NCBI GenBank assembly: GCA_031276035.1
Contig: JAISNV010000010.1
Span: 54,142-118,141 of the forward strand
Reading direction: 5' to 3'
DNA: 64,000 nucleotides
From: Bacteroidales bacterium
Lineage (GTDB): Bacteria; Bacteroidota; Bacteroidia; Bacteroidales; BM520
In this document: positions 47,932 to 55,943 of the stretch, piece by piece
Layout of the letters: each line of letters starts with the position of its first letter
How positions within the stretch are numbered: the stretch's first letter is position 1
The notes under the pieces: generated by a model
The model's input: only the letters and a program-made list of their open reading frames with translations
Databases searched by the model: none
Told to the model about the DNA's origin: nothing
Made by a program: the position numbers and the translations under genes

Positions 47932-49104
47932 CTACTCAATCTTCCCCTTTAACGCATAAACCACATTCTGTTTGGCGATTTTTCGAGCGGGGATGTAGCT
48001 GATGAAAGCGGATAAAATAATGATGATAAACAAAGTTGTGATTATGCTTGAAAAGTTATAAACCGGATACATCGCATCTCCCATTACTACGCCGATATCT
48101 TGGAAAGAACCGGGAATACTGAATCCGTATTTTTTGAATAAAATCAGCAATGGCGTTCCCCAAATTATTCCTGCAGCAACGGCGAGAATACTGTAACAAG
48201 TTCCTTCGAGAGTAAATAATCCTATAACCTTTCGAGGTGTCATTCCTAAGGCTATGTAGGTTCCGATTTCTTTCTGACGGCGGAATATAGATAATGTTTG
48301 CGTATCAAAAACAGCTAATAATGAAATTGATAATAGCAGGATGAAAACTACAGCCGACTCCATAGATGCACTCTTTTGCATCTCCTCAATGTCTGCCAAA
48401 AGATATTTTAAATCGTGAAAAATCCATTGATTTACATTATTTATGGGACAATCTTTCGATTTTACAATATAAGTTGCTTCGCCATGCATTTCGGTCATAT
48501 TGTATAAATCGTTGATATTCATCCAGATTTTCCCTGCATCTGTAGTCGGAATTTTATTGTTGAAAATTCCTGCAATTACAACTTCCTGTGCATCAAAAAC
48601 GCCATTTTTGTCTCGCCAGCGAAGCATTACCCTGTCGCCTTTTTTGAGTTCGGCAGAATTTGCCATTCTTTCGCCAATGATAACTTGTATATCTGCTTTA
48701 TTTTCAGTCCGTAATAAATCGACAGGAATTTCTAAAACGGATTGCTCAATGCCAATTCCGTTTAGAATTATATTTTGCATTCTTCCTTGCGGATAAATGG
48801 TTGCTTGAGTGAGTAATACAGGAGCCGCATTGCCACTTTCCACATAAGAAATAAGTTCTGACGGAATTTGCCCATGAGCGTCTTGAAGACTGAAAATATC
48901 GTATCGATCATATTTCGGATGCCAAAACTGCCCGTCTCCCATTTCCCATTTTATAGATTCTTCTTTCGATTCCTCCACCCATCCGTCAATCAATCCATTG
49001 AAAGCTACAGTAATAACCATTGTAAAAGAAAGCACAAATACATTGAGCCAAGTGCGTTTTCCTGCTCCGAGTATGTTTTTAAATGCAGTACGTATTGTTA
49101 ACAT
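47932..49104 (-). CDS. FtsX/LolC-like ABC permease (first of the cluster)
   Basis: 390 residues: an N-terminal helix (NVFVLSFTMVITVAFNGLI), a periplasmic domain, and three C-terminal helices with FRRQKEIGTYIALGMTPRKVIGLFTLEG, the FtsX coupling region. It forms a heteromeric exporter with the permease at 46216. It lies 35 bp after the ATPase gene. Confidence 0.82.
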   Translation of the reverse strand: MLTIRTAFKNILGAGKRTWLNVFVLSFTMVITVAFNGLIDGWVEESKEESIKWEMGDGQFWHPKYDRYDIFSLQDAHGQIPSELISYVESGNAAPVLLTQATIYPQGRMQNIILNGIGIEQSVLEIPVDLLRTENKADIQVIIGERMANSAELKKGDRVMLRWRDKNGVFDAQEVVIAGIFNNKIPTTDAGKIWMNINDLYNMTEMHGEATYIVKSKDCPINNVNQWIFHDLKYLLADIEEMQKSASMESAVVFILLLSISLLAVFDTQTLSIFRRQKEIGTYIALGMTPRKVIGLFTLEGTCYSILAVAAGIIWGTPLLILFKKYGFSIPGSFQDIGVVMGDAMYPVYNFSSIITTLFIIIILSAFISYIPARKIAKQNVVYALKGKIE

Positions 49105-49139
49105 ATTGTTTACTTTATTTAGATTAAATTTTTAAATCG

Positions 49140-49832
49140 TCAAATAAGCTCATCTTTCTCCACTTTTCCATCGTTTAGAGATACAATGCGGTTTAGATAT
49201 TGCATTACCTTTTCGTCGTGGGTGGCAAAAATAAAGGTTGTATTTAATTCTTCATTTAGTTTTTTCATGGTTTGAAGAATGGTATGCGAGTTTTTCGCAT
49301 CCAGATTGGCGGAAGGTTCGTCGGCAAGAACAATGGTCGGGCGTTTTACCATTGCGCGTGCAATAGCAACACGCTGGCTTTCGCCGCCGGATAGTTGAGA
49401 CGGACGAGAATCTGCTTTGTCGGTAAGTCCGACCCACTCAAGAGATTCCATGACCATTTTATTGCGTTTTTCGGATGGAATTTTTTGCAGGAGCAAGGCA
49501 AATTCTACATTTTCATATACCGTATAAACAGGCAAGAGATTGTAACTCTGGAAAATAAACCCAATATTTTCATTTCGTAATTTAGCAGATTCTTTTGCTG
49601 TAAGTTTGTCAATGGAATGATTCATTACAATTGCTTTGCCCTCAGTTGGCACATCAAGAGAACCGATAATATTGAGTAAAGTGGTTTTCCCTGAACCACT
49701 TGGTCCCACCAAACCGGCAAATTCTCCTTCGCCAAACGAAAGATTAATTTTGTTCAATGCAGTAAAAAATCCGTCTCCGACAGGAAATTTTTTCACTAAA
49801 TCATTTAATTCTATAATTGTTTTTGCTTTCAT
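49140..49832 (-). CDS. LolD/MacB-like ABC ATPase
   Basis: 230 residues. Walker A GPSGSGKTT, Q-loop IFQSYNLLP, signature QLSGGESQRVAIARAM, Walker B IVLADEPSANLD and H-loop ATHD, all of the LolD/MacB subgroup. It opens the run ATPase-permease-IVP-permease-LolA-like-tetR-barrel and powers the export of an amphiphilic substrate. Confidence 0.9.
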   Translation of the reverse strand: MKAKTIIELNDLVKKFPVGDGFFTALNKINLSFGEGEFAGLVGPSGSGKTTLLNIIGSLDVPTEGKAIVMNHSIDKLTAKESAKLRNENIGFIFQSYNLLPVYTVYENVEFALLLQKIPSEKRNKMVMESLEWVGLTDKADSRPSQLSGGESQRVAIARAMVKRPTIVLADEPSANLDAKNSHTILQTMKKLNEELNTTFIFATHDEKVMQYLNRIVSLNDGKVEKDELI

Positions 49833-50168
49833 AAAAACTTAGCATTAAGTTTAAAATTTATATAATCAGATAAATAGACAATCAATTTATATATTAATTT
49901 CTGTTTACGATTCGAAAGCAAATATACGATTGTTTTATTATGTGACGATAATCGTATAATTTATTTTTAAAATTCTGATTTTGATTGAAGAAATGTAGGA
50001 AAATTTTTGTAATTATCTGTATTTTAGGTTGGAAATTTTATTACAGCAGAATTTATCTTCTGAATAAAATCATATATTTTTACTACAAATGGCACTAAAC
50101 TTTATGAGACTTGGCATTTGGAAGAGGTAAAATCGCAATGAATTGTTAAACCACGACAAAGTTCTGCA
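49833..50168. other. Gene-free stretch upstream of the ABC cluster
   Basis: AT-rich sequence that should hold the promoter of the ATPase-led operon. I cannot fix a single promoter. Near its right end begins GCATTACGCCGAAACGCTTG, a member of a recurring site family. Confidence 0.4.
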
Positions 50169-50711
50169 TTACGCCGAAACGCTTGTACAGGTATTTTCTT
50201 TCGATTCTTTACCTGACCGTTCTATTATTTTATTCCATTTTTTTTGTCTGTGCTTATAAAAACCTATACTCCAAAGAGCAGTAAAGTATGTAAATATTCC
50301 TGAATGCAATTCGACAATATCTGTGTAGAAGGTTTTCCCATCTTGTGTTTCATTCAGAATAATCAAGTGATTCCAAATACGAACAATTTTATTGTGTTCT
50401 TTTGATTGTATTTCTTTTCTGCTCTGATCGATATTTTCCAATAGAATTTCATGTTTTCCAAAAGGAATAAATCCGTAAATGAAAAGTTTGAATTTATAAA
50501 TAACGTTTTCTTCCCATTTTTCCGGCATCTTGGAAACACTTTTAAAAGAGGCTTTGGGTTTGCATATTTCTATAAGTGTTTCAATATCGAGTAATTTTTC
50601 CCACATTATTTCAGGCGAGCAATTGAATGTAGAACTTACGGATATTTTTCTTCCGATACGATTTTTGCCGTTCTTATCTTTTAATTCTATTTTCTCGTTT
50701 GTGGTTTTCAT
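50169..50711 (-). CDS. SRPBCC (START-like) domain protein
   Basis: 180 residues. ISVSSTFNCSPEIMWEKLLDIETLIEICKPKASFK at the N-terminus and the later strands FYTDIVELHSGIFTYFTALWSIGFYKHRQKKW match the polyketide-cyclase/START-like fold, which binds hydrophobic ligands. It directly abuts the methyltransferase-like pseudogene (no spacing). Ligand unknown. Confidence 0.7.
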   Translation of the reverse strand: MKTTNEKIELKDKNGKNRIGRKISVSSTFNCSPEIMWEKLLDIETLIEICKPKASFKSVSKMPEKWEENVIYKFKLFIYGFIPFGKHEILLENIDQSRKEIQSKEHNKIVRIWNHLIILNETQDGKTFYTDIVELHSGIFTYFTALWSIGFYKHRQKKWNKIIERSGKESKENTCTSVSA

Positions 50712-51290
50712 TTATAAATATCTTCGGGTTCGCTTTTTATACTCAATATATTTTTCTTCGAATGCCGATAATAAGAATTTCTCTTCTTGTTTTATTTGCA
50801 AATGTAACATAATCATGGCCCAAATGGTAAAGAAAAGCAATATCCAATTAAAAAACATAAGCAGAATGCCCAGATAAACTAAATCGAAAGCCAGAAAAGC
50901 CGGATTACGACTTATTTTGAAAATACCTTTTGTAACCAGTTCTGTTTTGTCTTTTTCCGGTATTCCTGCTCTCCAGCTATCCTGCATTGTATAAACAGCA
51001 ACACCAAAAATCGCAACACCTAATATTCCTAAAACAGAACCAGCAATTTTAACCGGGAAACAGGAAATCGTTGTATTCATAAAAATGCTCAGAATTTAAA
51101 CCACAACAATACTGTAAGTTGCTAATTTCATTGCTATTTCTATTCTGAAAAGTCTTTTTGATTTCTTCCCGCGAGCTATTTGGTCCGTTTGAATTCCCTT
51201 TTTTCTTTGTGCAATCATTTTTCCGATATAAATTGCATAGAAAAATATCAAAATCAGTATTGCAATAATTTGAAAAATCACATCAATCAT
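50712..51290 (-). pseudogene. Isoprenylcysteine carboxyl methyltransferase-like gene split by an in-frame TAA
   Basis: Two pieces lie in one frame: 51290-51096 (64 residues, MIDVIFQIIAILILIFF ... ATYSIVVV) and 50712-51080 (122 residues, with TKGIFKISRNPAFLAFDL, the hallmark SAM-binding segment). Only the TAA at 51096-51098 separates them; reading through gives ILSIFMNTT and a full-length membrane enzyme of about 193 residues. A single G to T change of GAA would explain the stop. Internal re-initiation at 51080 remains possible. Such enzymes methylate lipid-like or isoprenyl substrates. Confidence 0.75.
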
Positions 51291-51332
51291 TTTTTTATTA
51301 TTTTATAATTCTTGTATCATAACCTGATTCCT

Positions 51333-51350
51333 CATAACGCTTGTTGGGGG
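51333..51350. repeat. Recurring GCTTGTT site (copy D)
   Basis: CATAACGCTTGTTGGGGG resembles the copies at 50166, 52693 and 62632 that lie at gene or cassette borders. Confidence 0.35.
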
Positions 51351-51440
51351 TTGCTTTACTGCTTATTTCTTCATTGTCGTTTTCTATATGTAGAAATCCG
51401 ATTTGTAAAAGTACAATTTTTCTTTAAACAATTATGAACT

Positions 51441-51650
51441 CGGATCGGAAAATACTTGGTCAGGTTGTGAGAATATATTTATCGGATTGAATAATATAAC
51501 TCTCGGACGAAAGAATTACAAACTCGGACACTAAAATATTAAACCCGTATGCAAGAATATCAATCTCGGATAAAAAAAATACAATCCCCCTTTGGGAAAA
51601 TTACAAATGCGGATAATGGAATATCAAAAGCGGACGGAAGAATGTAACTT
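51441..51650. repeat. Ten tandem 21-bp repeats upstream of an AraC gene
   Basis: Units begin at 51441, 51462, 51483, 51504, 51525, 51546, 51567, 51588, 51610 and 51631: all 21 bp except one of 22 bp. The shared pattern is CGGA, about 5 variable bases, then RAATAT/RAATTAC-like core and AA. Sequence varies between units but phase is kept, so each core lies on the same face of the helix. The array lies between the divergent methyltransferase pseudogene and araC-like gene. No spacers of CRISPR type are present. Confidence 0.8.
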
Positions 51651-51693
51651 ATAACAGAAATAAGCCTTGCGAAGCAAGGCTTATTTCTGTTAT
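51651..51693. repeat. Perfect 20-bp hairpin with GAA loop
   Basis: ATAACAGAAATAAGCCTTGC, loop GAA, then its exact reverse complement. The tip reads GCGAAGC, a sequence known to form an exceptionally stable DNA mini-hairpin. It directly follows the 21-bp array and ends 15 bp before the AraC ATG. Confidence 0.85.
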
Positions 51694-51707
51694 CGGTTTC
51701 GAGTTTT

Positions 51708-52436
51708 ATGCTCTATTTCGGGCGAGAAAACTCTAATTTGCTTACTTGTTTGAATTGGGGCGAAGTTGCTCCGAATACGGATTTGACATATTTCTTTACT
51801 TCTAAAGCTGTATCGACCATACCCGATTTTTCTTTTTTATACATAAGATTGTCATCCAAATTCATGAGCGAAATTCTGTTTCGTTTTCCGCCTGCTTTTG
51901 TGGGTTATATTAAAGAAAACAACACGCATGAATATGGCGAATTAGAATTCGATAAATTTTACCGACATTGCTTTTGTTCTTTGAAACTGTATTACGGGGA
52001 CGAAGAAAATCTTTTTTGCAGAGAAATAATCATGAATACGCTACGTAATTTTTTCTTGGACGTTTACGATAAAATAAAAAGACACGAATCGCTGGAACAT
52101 TCTTCCCGCTCGCGTAAGACGGGGATAATGGAACGATTTTGCAGTTTGGTATTGAAACATTTCAAAACCAGCAGAGAAGTTTCATTTTATGCCGAAAAAC
52201 TTCATATTACGCCCAAATATCTTTCAGCAATATTGAAAGAATTGGATATGGATAAACGTTCCGCAAAAGAGTGGATTGACAGCTGTACGGTTGTGGAAAT
52301 TAAACTTCTGCTGAAATCAACCGAACTTTCGATTCAAGAAATAAGCAATGAGCTTAATTTTCCCAATCCATCGTTTTTTTGTAAATATTTTAAGAGCTGT
52401 GTAGGCATGTCGCCCAAAGAATATCGAGAGTGTTGA
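51708..52436 (+). CDS. AraC family regulator with shortened N-terminus
   Basis: 242 residues; family members of this type are usually near 290. The C-terminal double helix-turn-helix is intact: SFYAEKLHITPKYLSAILKELD, then SIQEISNELNFPNPSFFCKYFKSCVGMSPKEYR. The effector domain before it lacks most of the cupin-like barrel. In-frame sequence upstream of the ATG passes through the hairpin and reaches a stop at about 51646 without another ATG. It may be truncated or a shorter form. The phased repeat array upstream suggests autoregulation. Confidence 0.75.
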   Translation: MLYFGRENSNLLTCLNWGEVAPNTDLTYFFTSKAVSTIPDFSFLYIRLSSKFMSEILFRFPPAFVGYIKENNTHEYGELEFDKFYRHCFCSLKLYYGDEENLFCREIIMNTLRNFFLDVYDKIKRHESLEHSSRSRKTGIMERFCSLVLKHFKTSREVSFYAEKLHITPKYLSAILKELDMDKRSAKEWIDSCTVVEIKLLLKSTELSIQEISNELNFPNPSFFCKYFKSCVGMSPKEYREC

Positions 52437-52439
52437 GAA

Positions 52440-52546
52440 ATCAATCAATATGCCATTCAACAAATTGGCAATAAACTGAATTTTTCGTTCTCAACGTTTT
52501 TGGGGAAATTCTTCAAGCGTGTTGCTGGAATTTCATCGAGGGACAA
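52440..52546 (+). pseudogene. Fragment of an AraC C-terminal helix-turn-helix
   Basis: The frame from 52440 reads QQIGNKLNFSFSTFLGKFFK and RVAGISS, closely parallel to IQEISNELNFPNPSFFCKYF in the intact regulator just upstream. It has no start and is a leftover of a second AraC gene or of a duplication. Confidence 0.65.
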
Positions 52547-52850
52547 TAAAGGATATAATCAGTTATTTAACGCACTATCGCTCGCCAAAGTTACCGCCAA
52601 TGGTCGGCGGCTTGGCGAAGGTGGCGGCTAACTGCTGTTTGTGCGGGGACGAACGCTTGAAAATCCGACAGGACTTTCTGCGGGCGACACCCGCATTACG
52701 GCAAACTGCTTGTTATATGCCGTATAATTCAGTTCCACTTCCTTTATTTTTCTAATTGTGCCAATTATGAGCCATTAAATATTTGTTTAAACAAAAGATA
52801 ATCAGAAATATATGCATTATGACACTTATTTTTGAGCCGTTAATGAGCCG
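52547..52850. other. GC-richer non-coding block with inverted repeats
   Basis: Sequence at 52580-52735 is much richer in G+C than its surroundings and full of imperfect inverted repeats (CGCCAAAG with CTTGGCG; CTGCTGTTTGTGCGG with GCATTACGGCAAACTGC). It ends with GCATTACGGCAAACTGCTTG and TGCCGT. No gene is recognised. It forms the left border of the restriction-modification island. Confidence 0.55.
52693..52722. repeat. Recurring GCATTACGGCAAACTGCTTG site (copy B)
   Basis: ACGGCA and TGCCGT form a 6-bp inverted pair around AACTGCTTGTT. Similar copies lie at 50166 and 62632. Confidence 0.5.
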
Positions 52851-54173
52851 TTAATATCCTCGTTTAAAATAGTATTCAACTCCTCTTCTTCCAACATTTT
52901 TCATTTCCAACCACTTTTCCGTTTGTTTGAGTAAGCGTGTCGCTGTTGGTTTACTTGTGTTCAACAATTTTTGCACTTCCGAATTGTTGATACTTCCGTT
53001 AGCAATCACATATTTTATGATTTGTATTATTTTTTCATTAATATTTTCCGCTTTCAGTTGCGTATGTACGGTTAGTGTAATATGTGAGCATTAAACCGCC
53101 TACATTTTTAATTACAGGCGGTAATTGCTTATTGTCCAATACGGATTTAATAATTTTGCGATAACCTCTGCCCCAAACTTCTATGTCGCCGCTACGGAAA
53201 AGCGTATTGGCAATATCAGGATTGTACGGAATAGAAGGGTGTTTTTGCAAAAGTTTTTCAATGGTTATGGAATGAGGCAACTGCCCTGAATTCCAAAAAA
53301 CAATACGGTCGGGATAAACGCTAATCTGAATCGGAACGCCCGAAGTATAGTCTTTGTGAGCAATAGCATTCAGAAGACTTTCTCGCAAAGCAGCTATCGG
53401 GAAAGTGGGTTTTTCTCGTCGAGAAACTCCTTCGTATGAAATAGCGTAAACGACATATTTACTTTTCAGTAAATCAAATGCTTTGTCGATTTGTTCCATT
53501 AGCGATCCGTGTATTCCATCTTGAAAAGCCAAATCGTCGTCATCGCCTTGAAAAAAGCCGATTTTTATGTAAGCTCCCGTTACAAATCTTTCGGGTTTGG
53601 GGTGGAAAAATAAAATTGCCGCTCGTTTCAGATTGCCCGAAGTATCATCTATCAATTGTAAATCTTGCAATAAATGTTTGGTGCCGTCATTCAAAACATC
53701 TTCGTCAACGCGACCGCTTTGGGCGGCTTCGTTGCGGAAACGCTGTAAGGCAATTAGCGACAAATCTTCAATTGCAACATTTGGAATTGGCACGCTGTCC
53801 CAATGTTTTCCCTGCTTTTTCAACAGAAACTTATCCAATGCCGAACCTTTTAATTCTTGCTTGGTACTGCCCTGCGAAGATGATACTCGCCTTTGTAATT
53901 CACAGGGTTGGAGTGAGGTTCAACTATGATTTCAATATAATCGCCCTGCTCGGTTTGGTGCAAATTTACATCGGCAACAATGCCTAAAATTGCCGTTATC
54001 TTGTTTGGTAAATCTTCTAACAATTTTTTTGCGTTTTTCAAACCTACAACATTGCCGTTATCATTTTTTCCTATGAATAATGTTCCGCCTTGTGCATTGG
54101 CAAAACCGCATATCCATTTCAGAAATTCGTCTCGCCATGAGGATTTGTATTCTATATTTTGAGTTTCGGACAT
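52851..54173 (-). pseudogene. AlbA_2-domain ATP-binding/RecG-like gene with two frameshifts
   Basis: Three frames join into one protein. From 54173: MSETQNIEYKSSWRDEFLKWICGFAN (AlbA_2 domain) up to KGEYHLR. Then 53038-53838 after a one-base loss near 53870: GSTKQELKGSALDKFLLKK ... LRESLLNAIAHKDYTSGVPIQISVYPDRIVFWNSG, the GHKL-like ATPase half. Then from near 53055 in a third frame a winged helix, INEKIIQIIKYVIANGSINN, ending at the TAA 52851-52853. Such proteins are DNA-binding regulators or helicase-like accessory factors near restriction systems. It is either a dead gene or affected by base-call errors. Confidence 0.75.
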
Positions 54174-54201
54174 AATTATTTGAATTTGGATTCAGCGAAT
54201 T

Positions 54202-55232
54202 TCAACCATTATTTTCTTCTTCTTTTTTATTGTCCGATTGTGCTTTCAACTCTTTGATTGCCCTATCGAAATCACTTTCATATTGCAACATTTCTTTGCG
54301 GCGATAAACTTCAAATTCCTGAGTTGCTTTTTCAATAGCCTGTTTATGAGAGATCATTCCTGCATTGCTAAGCAAGGACGATTGCCAACAGAGAGAATAT
54401 TATCCAGTTTCTCTATCCATTGTTGCATGGTCATAGTGTGCTGTTCGATAGCTTGCAATTCGGCAAAGTCAAGATATTGAGATACTAATAAATTCAAGAC
54501 TTGCAATTCTTTCTCCGACAAGTAGTTTTTTGCAATCTTTACATCGTCTCGTGTAATATAATTTCCTTTAAAACTGGTCATGCCGACCATTGGTTTGTCG
54601 GCATCAACACGCTGATAAATTACTTCTGCAGCAGTATGTTGTTGTGCTGCATAATGCATTTTATTTTGCACAATGGCAAAAAACTGACGAGTAATATCGG
54701 CTTGTTGGTCGTAATCAATTGCTGTAGCATAAATATCGGTTACTTGCTGATACAAATTGCGTTCACTTGAACGAATATCTCGAACGCGTTGTAACAATTC
54801 CCTAAAATAGCGATTGCCGTTTCCTTTCAGGCGTTCATCGTCAATGGCAAATCCTTTTTGGATATATTCATGTAGGCGTTGAGTCGCCCATTGACGAAAT
54901 CGGGTTGCAACTTGCGATTTCACACGATAGCCGACAGCGATAATCATATCTAAATTATAGTTAGGAACATTACGTTTCACGGATCGCCTGCCTTCCATTT
55001 GAACCTGTAAGAAATCCTTACAAGTTCGTTCTTCCTGTAATTCAACTTCTTGATAAATATTTCGAATGTGCTGAACAACATTTTCGCGCGTAGTATCAAA
55101 CAGCATTGCTATTTGTTGTTGCGATAGCCAAACATCCTTGCCATCAAAACGGACATTGACGTTGGTTATGCCGTTATCATCTTGATAGAGGATAAATTGG
55201 CTTTGGGTGGGTTGGATTTTATCGTCGGACAT
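54202..55232 (-). pseudogene. RhuM family protein with a C-terminal frameshift
   Basis: The start is the ATG at 55232 (MSDDKIQPTQ). The first 280 or so residues match RhuM: VWLSQQQIAMLFDTTRENVVQHI, YNLDMIIAVGYRVKSQVATRFRQWA and IRSSERNLYQQVTDIYATAIDY. The frame stops at 54354. A one-base shift near 54385 restores the family's usual end, SNAGMISHKQAIEKATQEF, running to TGA at 54202-54204. RhuM proteins are frequent companions of restriction and toxin loci; their activity is not established. Confidence 0.75.
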
Positions 55233-55251
55233 GATTATATCTTTCAAAAAA

Positions 55252-55941
55252 TCAAATATTTACCCAAAAGTGCTGTAGGACAATTTGTCCTAAATTATTC
55301 TCCCGTTCATGTAAAGATACGTATCTGTTACATTTTTCCGACATTTGCCCTTGCAAACAATCATTTGCAGTCCAAATGATAGGAAATTCATTTTCAAGAT
55401 TAGTTATCCAACCATTTATTTGCGATAGCCAATAGGACGCATCATTGGACTGAATATATCCAATAATTACAGAAAAAGGTAGGTTAGAGGCATGTTTGCC
55501 TTCTTTGAATCGTTGAATCCCACCATTCCCTTTGAATTTTTTATTAGTCTTATCAACAATTACATATTCTCTTTCATCGCGTGTTTTTCCAGCGTTAGGC
55601 GTGGGTAACCGTTTGGATTCAATCCAACAGAAGAGAGGACGATTACTAGCAAGATATTTACGTCCAAGCCTGACTCCTATATCGGTTCTATTTCTACCTT
55701 GTTTACTCTGATTGGTAAACTTGAATGTTTTATTTTCATCCAAATTAAGAGACTCTATTTTATCTTCAAAAAAACTTACCAAATCTTCGGTAATATCATC
55801 TTCTTGGTCAATTTGTTTCCCTTTATTTGTTTTGCTCAATGGAGTAAAATCAGGCAAGCTACACTCAATGAAACCAAATAAATTTTCATAAATGGGTAGA
55901 GAAGATGGGGGAATACCTGTATTATTTGAAATTATCTGCAT
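55252..55941 (-). CDS. Putative PD-(D/E)XK restriction nuclease
   Basis: 229 residues, 2 bp after the stop of the 948-residue methyltransferase. NRTDIGVRLG (D87) and FCWIESKRL (E108, K110) form a plausible D-x20-ExK nuclease centre. The C-terminus has EFPIIWTANDCLQG and a CNRYVSLHERE tail. I do not recognise a named family. Position and motif suggest the cleavage partner of the methyltransferase; a specificity or accessory role is the alternative. Confidence 0.6.
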   Translation of the reverse strand: MQIISNNTGIPPSSLPIYENLFGFIECSLPDFTPLSKTNKGKQIDQEDDITEDLVSFFEDKIESLNLDENKTFKFTNQSKQGRNRTDIGVRLGRKYLASNRPLFCWIESKRLPTPNAGKTRDEREYVIVDKTNKKFKGNGGIQRFKEGKHASNLPFSVIIGYIQSNDASYWLSQINGWITNLENEFPIIWTANDCLQGQMSEKCNRYVSLHERENNLGQIVLQHFWVNI

Positions 55942-55943
55942 AA

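Noticed and set aside
51441..51650. CRISPR array
   Set aside because: Units are contiguous 21-mers with no conserved repeat plus unique spacer alternation, and no cas genes are near.
52519..52755. Small plus-strand ORF of 78 codons
   Set aside because: Its translation lies over the inverted-repeat block and has no recognisable domain; the GC-rich repeats explain the open frame.
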